A stretch of DNA of 6,334 bases from JAZKSG01 sp964384785 (GTDB lineage Archaea > Thermoplasmatota > E2 > DHVEG-1): NCBI GenBank assembly GCA_964384785.1, contig CAYLLH010000027.1, forward strand, positions 1 through 6,334, read 5' to 3'. Position numbers and translations under genes: made by a program. Positions 1 to 6,320 of the stretch are shown piece after piece (position 1 is the stretch's first letter; the number at the start of each line of letters is the position of its first letter). The notes beneath the pieces were generated by a model. It made no database searches. It saw only the letters and a list, made by a program, of their open reading frames with translations, and was not told the origin of the DNA.

Positions 1-11
1 TTTCAACAAAC

Positions 12-22
12 CTTTTTAACTA
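12..22 (+). promoter_or_regulatory. Candidate TATA-like promoter element for tRNA-Cys
   Basis: An AT-rich element containing TTTAACT (15-21) lies 38 bases upstream of the mature tRNA 5' end, behind an A/C-rich stretch (ACAAACC) where a BRE would sit. With usual archaeal spacing of about 25 bases from TATA centre to start, transcription would begin near base 44 and leave a short 5' leader for RNase P. The match to a canonical TTTATA box is poor. The main support is that the same TTTAACT word occurs in the other two intergenic gaps of this window. Nothing else is recognisable in bases 1-59. Confidence 0.3.
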
Positions 23-59
23 TTTTTTTGTTACCCTTTATTCCGATAAGTCGTTTTAT

Positions 60-130
60 GGGCGGGTAACAAAGCGGCTATGTGGGGGACTGCAGATCCT
101 CATACGGGGGTTCAAATCCCTCCCCGCCCT
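60..130 (+). tRNA. tRNA-Cys, anticodon GCA
   Basis: This is a 71-base intronless cloverleaf. The acceptor stem is seven Watson-Crick pairs (GGGCGGG 60-66 with CCCGCCC 123-129). The anticodon stem 85-89/97-101 encloses loop CTGCAGA with anticodon GCA at 92-94. The T arm 106-110/118-122 encloses TTCAAAT. The variable loop is four bases (ATAC). The base after the acceptor stem is T130, the U73 discriminator expected for tRNA-Cys. CCA is not encoded (131-133 are CTC), so it must be added enzymatically, as in many archaea. The D stem has only three pairs (A69-T83, C70-G82, A71-T81), with an A13.A22 mismatch (A72 and A80). The D arm closely resembles the one I recall from Escherichia coli tRNA-Cys, while G15 (G74) and C48 (C105) can form a normal Levitt pair. 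It charges cysteine for UGC and UGU codons. Confidence 0.96.
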
Positions 131-135
131 CTAAA

Positions 136-146
136 AAATTTAACTT
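136..146 (+). promoter_or_regulatory. Candidate TATA-like element for the surface-protein gene
   Basis: The 42-base gap between the tRNA and the TTG start holds an A6 run followed by TTTAACT (139-145). The element centre lies about 31 bases before the start codon, so an archaeal start site about 25 bases downstream would give a very short leader. A leader that short would cut into the Shine-Dalgarno-like bases 159-167, so either the leader is slightly longer or initiation is leaderless. The gene could instead be transcribed by read-through from the tRNA promoter. Confidence 0.35.
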
Positions 147-158
147 TGTATTTCAAGT

Positions 159-167
159 GGGGTAGGT
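159..167 (+). promoter_or_regulatory. Ribosome binding site that decides the TTG start at 173
   Basis: GGGGTAGGT contains AGGT (164-167), complementary to the anti-Shine-Dalgarno end of archaeal 16S rRNA, five bases before TTG 173-175. It is the only start-like codon in frame between the tRNA and the hydrophobic signal segment that has such a site. Confidence 0.5.
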
Positions 168-172
168 ATTTT

Positions 173-3100
173 TTGTCAGAAGAGATCACAGATAAAGTTG
201 TCAAAACATCAATAATTTTTATTCTAATATTTATATTTTTAGTACTGTTTACAAATCTTGTTTTAGCAGATTCAAATCCAAAAATATTGATCAATGAAGT
301 AATGTATGATCCAGAAGAAAATGATAACTACCATGAATGGATTGAACTTTATAATCCCTGTAGCCAAATAATGAATCTCTCGGGTTGGTCAATAACTGAT
401 AATACCTATCAAGATTTTTTAGAGCCAAATAATGATCAAGGAACACATGATATGTTAGTTCCACCCAAAAATTATGCAATAATTACTGATCAAGGAACAA
501 AAATTTTTGAAAAATACAATTTTTCAGATCAAACAATTTGTTTTTATGTAGATGACAAGAGCATTGGAAACGGTTTAGGTAATACAAAAGACAAAATAAT
601 ACTAAAAAACGAAAAAAACAAGGTTATCAACTGCGTTGAATGGGGGTATGATTATGCAGATGTCCCGGGAAGCCCTTCAAATTTAACACCTGAGGGTTTC
701 ACATTAGCTAGATCCTCATTTATAGACAACAATGATTCATCCAAAGATTTCAAGACGAGTATTCCAACACCAGGATACGAAAATGTTAATTATCAAAATA
801 CAAAAACTGAAATAGTTTTATCTTCAGAATATATTCCAAAAATAACCGAAGGAAATGATTTCAGTCTACCTTTTGCTTTTAAAATAAAATTATCAGGTTT
901 TCAACCAAATAAAGAATATTCGATCAAATCATTTATTGTTGGAAATAAAACAAATATTTACCCGGCTTCACAAACATGGAACAAAAACACATGGAAATAT
1001 TCAAATTATTACACACAAAATATTTTAACAGATGACGAGGGAAACTCGTCTTTTTGGACTATTCTAAGATTCAATAAAAATTACAAAGAATACAAAGCAG
1101 TTATCAGGCATAACCAAAACTGCTTTTTATCTATAAAAATTAAGGATGATGAATCAGTTGTAAAAACTATTTCTAAAAAACTTTTCCTATTGGAAATGGA
1201 AAAAACCACTGATTCAGAGCTGCAAGGAGGTTTTATAACTGGGAAACTAAATCATCTAAATGATAAAATAATTGTTGTAGAAGACAACGATCAAACAATT
1301 AATAGTATCTATTTTACAGAGGATAACAAAATAGATGAAGGATTTATTTCACAAAATGGGTACTATAAAACATATTCTCGGGTGGGAGAAAACCAAAAAA
1401 TAAAGTTTTATGACAAAAATTTTAATTTTCTGCATAAAATCGAGGATGTATCTGTTAAACAAGGAATTAATGATTTACAACTTTTTTTTGAGGAAACATT
1501 TTTTGAAATATATGACAATCAACAAATAGAAATCCAGACATTGATTCAAAACAATGGAGATTTTGATGACCTTGTTTCTCTTAAAATTGTTGATAAACCT
1601 TCTGATTGGAATGTTTTTTTAGAAAAAGAAAATGTTTTTTTGAACACTGGTGATTCTAAAAATGTTTTATTATATGTTCAACCAAATCAAGAAAACAAAA
1701 TTTTTAATGGTGAAATAAAAATTCAGGCGATTTCGCAGAATGATCCTGGTTTAAAAGTTGAAAACAGTGTTTCTTGCAAAATTATGATTTCTGATTTGAA
1801 TGTAAAACAAATCAAAATTTATGATGAAAATGGAAACGAAAGAAATGTTTTTGGTTGCGGAGAAACTATTAAGTTTAAAAGTTTTGTTAGAAACCTTGGG
1901 ACTCTTCAAGCAGATGATGTCAATGTTTCTTTTTATTTAGATAATATAAATAATGATTTTTTGATTGGAAAAAGATTTTATGATTCTATAGGTAAGTATC
2001 AAAAGTATCCTAGTGTTTGGTGGGATACGACTAGTTTTAAACCTGGAAAGTATGAGCTGATTTGTGTTGTTGATGAGGAAAAAATTGTTGAGGAGATTGA
2101 TGAAAACAATAACCAGTTTTCTGTTTTTGTAACTCTTTTTGATACTTCACCTTCTGTTTTTCAGTCTAGGCTTGTTATTTCTGAGTTGTATTATCATTCT
2201 CATCCTAACCTAAAAAATGAATATATTTGTATATATAATCCATTTAATCAAACCATAGATATATCTGGTTTTTACATTACAGATGAACCCTTCAAAAACC
2301 ATGGAAGTCAAAACAAAATAATCTTTCCAGAAAATACGTTTATAGAGCCATATGAAAAACTTGTTGTTACAGAAAACGCAGAAACCTTTATCTTTGAGAC
2401 AAATCTAAAACCTGATTTTGAATATAACCAGGATACTAGAACTGATATTCCTCAGATGAATACATCTAAAAAAATGGTTTTTAGTAACAATGGTGAAAAC
2501 ATAGCATTAAAAAACAGTTACAATCACACCATTGATTTTATAACCTATGGATCAACTGAATATTTTACAGATTTTTGGAATGGAACAAGTATACCCTATT
2601 CTGGTAAAGGTGTTGTTTTAAAAAGAAATTTTAACAAGAAACAACCTGTTGATACAAACACAAAATCTGACTGGTTGAGCTTAAGAGTTTTTAAAATCGG
2701 TCAGAGTAATTTTTTAACACAAAAATTTTGTTTCAATGGAACCATTCAAACTTTTGTATCACCGGATAACAGTTATAATACAATTATTGGTTTGATACAA
2801 AAAGCAAAAAAATCCATATATATAAACATGTATGAATTTACAAATCATTATCTATGTGAACAACTAATAAAAGCTTTGAAAAGAAACATATCAGTATTTT
2901 TATTCTGCGAAGGAAAACCAGTTGGTGGAATCACAAAAGAACAAAAATATCTGCTAAAACAAATAAACGATCACGGTGGAAAAATACATTTCATAACAAG
3001 TGATTCTAATCTGAACATATACAAAAGATACAGATTCAACCATGCAAAATATGTAATAATTGACAACAACACACTGGTTTTAGAAAGCTGCAATTGGGCT

Positions 3101-3985
3101 TTAACAGGCATTCCCAAAAATGATGACATTGGAAACAGAGAATGGGGCATAATAATCTACAACAGAACCGTTTCAAACTATTTTTTAAAAGTACTTGAAG
3201 AGGATTCAAATATACAACGCCATGATATAAAATCCTTCCAGGAATTAAACATAACAATCAACGAAAACTATGTACTAAATTATTCTTCTTTTCAAGGTTT
3301 ATATGAACCCGTATTTGTTTCAAATAAAATAAATGGATCATTTACAATAAAACCTGTTTTATCCCCAGATAACAGTATAGAAACTATAATTGATTTAATT
3401 GAATCTGCAGAAAAAAATATCTACATTCAACAACTCTACATTTACAAAAACTGGGAAAATCAAATAAATCCAATAGTTCAAAAACTTGTGGAAAAAGCAA
3501 AACAGGGAGTTAAAATTAAAATAATTCTAAACTACAACCCAGTCTACATTGATACAAATAATAAATCAATTTTAACAAAACAATACCTGGAAGAAAATGG
3601 GATAAAAGTAAAATTATTCTACACAAACTGGTCATACTTTACAAATATACATAATAAAGCCGTCATCGTTGATAACCAATCTGTTTTAATAAGTAGTATA
3701 AACTGGAATGAAAACTCTTTTACAAACAACCGAGAAACAGGAGCAATAATTGAAAACAACGAAACTGCAAAATATTACTCGGAAATATTTCTATACGACT
3801 GGAATCTAAAACCAGAATACAAAAATAAAACAAAAACAAAATACATTTTTTACAATGAAAAAGACTCCTCAAATCTAAATGCTTTAAATATTGAAGAAAA
3901 TGATAACACTATTTATATCGTGGTTTTATTTACCCTTACCTTCGTTTTGATTGCGATGGATTGGAGAAAAAGAAAATGGCGTTAG
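173..3985 (+). CDS. Secreted membrane-anchored lamin-tail / CARDB-like / tandem phospholipase D protein
   Basis: A 1270-residue cell-surface protein. Residues 1-32 form a signal peptide: charged SEEITDKVVK, a long I/F/L core, then probable cleavage after LVLA-32. Domains from visible motifs: lamin-tail domain 1 at about 37-205 (NEV 41-43, EWIELYNP 55-62, LSGW-ITD); an unassigned beta-rich stretch 210-440; an Ig/NEW3-like module 445-538; a CARDB-like module 541-655 (DENNN at its end); lamin-tail domain 2 at about 666-850; PLD half 1 at about 861-1010 with H957, K959, D964, S972, N974; PLD half 2 at about 1057-1213 with H1160, K1162, D1167, S1175, N1177. A helix at about 1246-1263 and basic RKRKWR tail give type I topology with the ectodomain outside. 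Two HKD halves normally build one phosphodiesterase site, so nuclease or phospholipase activity is likely, substrate unknown. More than twenty N-x-S/T sequons fit archaeal N-glycosylation. TTG 173 is chosen because the open frame back to ATG 80 lies inside the tRNA; signal peptide and AGGT site support it. It overlaps the downstream rhomboid by 10 bases. Confidence 0.9.
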   Translation: MSEEITDKVVKTSIIFILIFIFLVLFTNLVLADSNPKILINEVMYDPEENDNYHEWIELYNPCSQIMNLSGWSITDNTYQDFLEPNNDQGTHDMLVPPKNYAIITDQGTKIFEKYNFSDQTICFYVDDKSIGNGLGNTKDKIILKNEKNKVINCVEWGYDYADVPGSPSNLTPEGFTLARSSFIDNNDSSKDFKTSIPTPGYENVNYQNTKTEIVLSSEYIPKITEGNDFSLPFAFKIKLSGFQPNKEYSIKSFIVGNKTNIYPASQTWNKNTWKYSNYYTQNILTDDEGNSSFWTILRFNKNYKEYKAVIRHNQNCFLSIKIKDDESVVKTISKKLFLLEMEKTTDSELQGGFITGKLNHLNDKIIVVEDNDQTINSIYFTEDNKIDEGFISQNGYYKTYSRVGENQKIKFYDKNFNFLHKIEDVSVKQGINDLQLFFEETFFEIYDNQQIEIQTLIQNNGDFDDLVSLKIVDKPSDWNVFLEKENVFLNTGDSKNVLLYVQPNQENKIFNGEIKIQAISQNDPGLKVENSVSCKIMISDLNVKQIKIYDENGNERNVFGCGETIKFKSFVRNLGTLQADDVNVSFYLDNINNDFLIGKRFYDSIGKYQKYPSVWWDTTSFKPGKYELICVVDEEKIVEEIDENNNQFSVFVTLFDTSPSVFQSRLVISELYYHSHPNLKNEYICIYNPFNQTIDISGFYITDEPFKNHGSQNKIIFPENTFIEPYEKLVVTENAETFIFETNLKPDFEYNQDTRTDIPQMNTSKKMVFSNNGENIALKNSYNHTIDFITYGSTEYFTDFWNGTSIPYSGKGVVLKRNFNKKQPVDTNTKSDWLSLRVFKIGQSNFLTQKFCFNGTIQTFVSPDNSYNTIIGLIQKAKKSIYINMYEFTNHYLCEQLIKALKRNISVFLFCEGKPVGGITKEQKYLLKQINDHGGKIHFITSDSNLNIYKRYRFNHAKYVIIDNNTLVLESCNWALTGIPKNDDIGNREWGIIIYNRTVSNYFLKVLEEDSNIQRHDIKSFQELNITINENYVLNYSSFQGLYEPVFVSNKINGSFTIKPVLSPDNSIETIIDLIESAEKNIYIQQLYIYKNWENQINPIVQKLVEKAKQGVKIKIILNYNPVYIDTNNKSILTKQYLEENGIKVKLFYTNWSYFTNIHNKAVIVDNQSVLISSINWNENSFTNNRETGAIIENNETAKYYSEIFLYDWNLKPEYKNKTKTKYIFYNEKDSSNLNALNIEENDNTIYIVVLFTLTFVLIAMDWRKRKWR
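3963..3966 (+). promoter_or_regulatory. Ribosome binding site for the rhomboid gene
   Basis: GGAG lies nine bases before ATG 3976, inside the last codons of the upstream gene. It favours ATG 3976 over the in-frame TTG at 3961, which would place the site inside the coding sequence and add only MEKKK. Its location inside the preceding gene points to translation from the same transcript. Confidence 0.65.
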
Positions 3986-4944
3986 TGTTATTCGAAATAC
4001 ACACAGTTTCAATCATTGCTATAGCTATAATGGCTGGATCTCTCATACTTGCTTATCTAAAAAAATGGATGATGACCTATACGTTGATGATAGCAAATTT
4101 TGTAATTTTTTTAATTACACTGTTTAACTATAATACCATCATAGGAGAACTCGGTTTCAGACCAATTTTTCTTAGTTTTGAATATCTTCCGAATGTTTAC
4201 ACCTTATTTTCTTCTATGTTTCTTCATGCCGATTTCTTACATATATTCTTTAATATGTTTGTGTTTTTCTTTATAGGTATAGGTTTTGAACAAAGAATCG
4301 GATGGAAAAAATTCATAATTATTTATTTGTTCACAGGTGTTTTCGCTGCAATATTCCATGCAGTTGTTACACCATTTGTGTATCCCGAGATTTTTAACCC
4401 ATTGACTCCTCTCGTTGGGGCATCTGGAGCAATTTTTGGAATAATGGGTGCTTTTGCTTTTTCATATCCAAATGACAAAGTAGTGATGCCTATACCAATG
4501 TTTATTCTGATGATGTTAAGAGTTCGTGTAATAATCGCAGTACTTATTTTTATAGGATTAGAAACTGTTTATACTTTTATGTCAGGTGGTCTTGACAACA
4601 CTGCACATTTCGCCCATTTTGGAGGACTCATAGGTGGCATGATTATAGCATCAATTCTTATTCGGAATAAAACCCATGATAAAAAAGGACAAACAATCTA
4701 CTATGATCAATCACAAATAAACATTCCAGAAAACATAGAGTATTCAAACTTGGAAGAACTTGCAACGACACCTGAACTCAAAAAAACATTTGAAAAAATA
4801 AAAAATGAAAATCTTCCTGAGGTTAGAAAAATATGGATAGATCACTTTCTTGAGAAAGCACATTGTCCCAAATGTGGAAGTAAACTCAAAGATAAAAACC
4901 GGAAAATAATCTGTGAAAACTGTGATTTTAAAACGAAATACTAA
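3976..4944 (+). CDS. Rhomboid-family intramembrane serine protease with C-terminal zinc ribbon
   Basis: A 322-residue polytopic membrane protease. Rhomboids cleave substrate helices inside the lipid bilayer with a Ser-His dyad. The sequence shows an N-terminal helix at about 10-28, then the six-helix rhomboid core. The first core helix is at 35-54. The second core helix carries H89 and N93 (HxxxN, the oxyanion-stabilising pair). The fourth has GASG with nucleophile S150. The last has HFGGLIGG with the general base H214 in the HxxGxxxG pattern, so all expected catalytic residues are present. After a hydrophilic linker (about 230-295) comes a cytoplasmic treble-clef-like zinc ribbon with C297, C300, C313 and C316 (two CxxC knuckles). 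The start is ATG 3976 with GGAG nine bases upstream, overlapping the end of the surface-protein gene by 10 bases. This coupling makes that protein's C-terminal helix an obvious candidate substrate. Family assignment is very secure; the substrate is inference. Confidence 0.95.
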   Translation: MALVLFEIHTVSIIAIAIMAGSLILAYLKKWMMTYTLMIANFVIFLITLFNYNTIIGELGFRPIFLSFEYLPNVYTLFSSMFLHADFLHIFFNMFVFFFIGIGFEQRIGWKKFIIIYLFTGVFAAIFHAVVTPFVYPEIFNPLTPLVGASGAIFGIMGAFAFSYPNDKVVMPIPMFILMMLRVRVIIAVLIFIGLETVYTFMSGGLDNTAHFAHFGGLIGGMIIASILIRNKTHDKKGQTIYYDQSQINIPENIEYSNLEELATTPELKKTFEKIKNENLPEVRKIWIDHFLEKAHCPKCGSKLKDKNRKIICENCDFKTKY

Positions 4945-4952
4945 AGATTATC

Positions 4953-4976
4953 AAAAAATATAAGTATTTTTAACTG
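4953..4976 (+). promoter_or_regulatory. Candidate promoter for the small four-helix protein
   Basis: The 56-base gap after the rhomboid stop contains two AT-rich elements. AATATAAG (centre about 4960) is the better classical TATA box and would start transcription near 4985, giving a leader of about 15 bases. TTTAACT (4969-4975) is centred 29 bases before ATG 5001 and repeats the word and approximate spacing seen upstream of the surface-protein gene. Which one is used cannot be decided here, and the gene may also be reached by read-through from the rhomboid. Confidence 0.4.
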
Positions 4977-5000
4977 TTCTATTTGTATTGTTTTGATGGG

Positions 5001-5435
5001 ATGAAAAAAGAATCAAGAAATTTTTTGATAGTACTAATAATTGGAATGATTTTTTCTTTACTTGCTGGTTATTTATTTCAAAATTATTTTAGTCTAAAAT
5101 ATTGGGGCACTGATCTAACATGGGATCTTTTAACAATTGGTTTTTCACTCATGATTTTTTATAATTCCCTAATTTGGTCATATATGAATTTGCAGGAGAA
5201 AAACAATAATAAAAGAATAATTATAAACACTTTTTTAATAGTCTATATCCTTCTTTTATACATACAACTAATGAACTTTTTATATTGGAGTGTACGCGTT
5301 AATCCATTTTTTTTAAAGTATTATTTGGAAGATTACATGTCTGTGCAATTAGTCGGTCTAATTCCATTGTTTGTTTTTTTGATTTGGTTTTATCTAAAAA
5401 GAAGGAACAGCAAGCCCCGCGAGTTCTCCAAATAA
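5001..5435 (+). CDS. Small four-helix membrane protein of unknown function
   Basis: I do not recognise this 144-residue protein. It has four predicted transmembrane helices at about 7-27, 41-62, 73-96 and 115-132. Basic residues at the N-terminus (KK, R), in the middle loop (EKNNNKR) and in the C-terminal tail (KRRNSKPREFSK) suggest both ends face the cytoplasm. The short loops expected outside hold aromatic residues and a WGTD segment, with no obvious catalytic or metal-binding motif. ATG 5001 is preferred over an in-frame TTG at 4983 because it puts a charged segment directly before the first helix. There is no good Shine-Dalgarno site (only GATGGG directly abutting the ATG), in keeping with a leaderless or short-leader transcript. 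It lies between two intramembrane protease genes and its last 13 codons overlap the minus-strand gene. A partner or accessory role is possible but unsupported. Confidence 0.75.
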   Translation: MKKESRNFLIVLIIGMIFSLLAGYLFQNYFSLKYWGTDLTWDLLTIGFSLMIFYNSLIWSYMNLQEKNNNKRIIINTFLIVYILLLYIQLMNFLYWSVRVNPFFLKYYLEDYMSVQLVGLIPLFVFLIWFYLKRRNSKPREFSK

Positions 5436-6320
5436 GATAAGGCTTGATATAACATATCCAAGTATTGCTCCACTACAAAGTAGCGGTAGTCCTGCTTGCG
5501 GGTTTCCTTTTAAAACAAATGTCATAAGTGCTGTAAAACCAACGAGTGTTCCAGCCATAACAGACAGGGCGATTGGTAGTCCATTTGGTATGTTGACATA
5601 ACATGCTATAACAAGGATTCCTGGCATAACTATGTCTCCAAGCCCTAGGAAGAATGCATCTCTTTCTTCTTTGTCCTCTATTTTTTGCTTCAAACTCTTA
5701 GTTTCTTTTATCAGACTATAATTTCGTATCTTTGGTATAACCATCAAAACAGGTAGTTTTAAATCCATAACCGTATCAGCCAAATCTACCATGTGTTTGG
5801 TTTTATACACAGATATAGCATCATAGATTGCAAGAATTATTAAAAGTATCAAAACAAGATTTACTCCAAGTGATATCCCAAAGATAGCTATTGCTCCAGA
5901 TCCAACTACTATCCCAGATAAATCAATGATATACCATTCAGGATATCTGTAAAGAATGTATACTAAACCTATAGCTAATACAATCGATAAAACATCAGCT
6001 AAACCAATAATTAAAAAACTTCCATCACCCAAGCTTATCCAGAAACCTGGTAGACCTGACAATAAATTAAAAAGCAATGGATAAAAAACATAAGCAGCAG
6101 TATAACCAATAGCAAACAATATCATTATTTGAATAATGTTTTTTTTCCAGAATTTAGCAATTAATAAAATAGCTAAAGTAAAAACAAGCATTATAGCTAG
6201 GATATAAACGATATTTACAGGATCGTCAGAATCTTCAAAAGCCTGCATTCCTGCATCTTCAAAAGGAGAAACTAAGCTTAATGCTATTCCATGAATTACT
6301 ACAAAAAGTAAACCCATCAT
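5394..6320 (-). CDS. Presenilin/SPP-like A22-type intramembrane aspartyl protease (5' end probably beyond window)
   Basis: A multi-pass membrane protein of at least 308 residues matching the archaeal presenilin/signal-peptide-peptidase family (A22). Such proteases hydrolyse peptide bonds within the membrane using two aspartates on neighbouring helices. Both are visible: Y166-D167 in helix 6 and G226-L-G-D229 in helix 7, separated by a basic/acidic cytoplasmic loop at about 172-222. The third family motif, PAL, appears as A276-G277-L278 followed by P279-L280; I recall AGLP in archaeal members, so this is probably not inactivating. Nine helices can be drawn (about 2-18, 37-56, 62-88, 101-124, 133-150, 153-171, 223-242, 250-270, 277-300). 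The ATG at 6320 has no ribosome binding site before it, and the frame stays open to the window edge (upstream codons Y-A-I-I), with the first helix looking clipped. The true start is therefore probably outside, and the CDS should be treated as 5'-partial. It converges on the small membrane protein gene and overlaps it by 42 bases. Confidence 0.92.
   Translation of the reverse strand: MMGLLFVVIHGIALSLVSPFEDAGMQAFEDSDDPVNIVYILAIMLVFTLAILLIAKFWKKNIIQIMILFAIGYTAAYVFYPLLFNLLSGLPGFWISLGDGSFLIIGLADVLSIVLAIGLVYILYRYPEWYIIDLSGIVVGSGAIAIFGISLGVNLVLILLIILAIYDAISVYKTKHMVDLADTVMDLKLPVLMVIPKIRNYSLIKETKSLKQKIEDKEERDAFFLGLGDIVMPGILVIACYVNIPNGLPIALSVMAGTLVGFTALMTFVLKGNPQAGLPLLCSGAILGYVISSLILFGELAGLAVPSF

Noticed and set aside
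111..130. tRNA 3' end as an attachment site of an integrated element
   Set aside because: No second copy of the GC-rich 3' end is present, and there is no integrase or other mobile gene. The nearest GC-rich patch (about 5411-5421) does not match.
80..172. Coding extension of the surface protein starting at ATG 80
   Set aside because: The first 50 bases lie within a well-formed tRNA, and the added residues precede an otherwise complete signal peptide.
169..174. T6 run as a terminator for the tRNA
   Set aside because: It could work as an archaeal T-run terminator, but it overlaps the start codon of the next gene and such runs are common in this AT-rich DNA, so it is not annotated.
112..479. 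Minus-strand open frames at 112-294 and 291-479
   Set aside because: They are antisense to the tRNA 3' half and to the signal peptide/lamin-tail coding region, with no independent coding features.
3036..3257. Minus-strand open frame of 73 codons
   Set aside because: It is a shadow of the PLD catalytic region (H957-D964) and has Cys/Leu-rich composition typical of antisense frames.
3961..3975. TTG 3961 as the rhomboid start
   Set aside because: It would add only MEKKK and place the GGAG ribosome binding site inside the coding sequence. ATG 3976 has that site at a normal distance.
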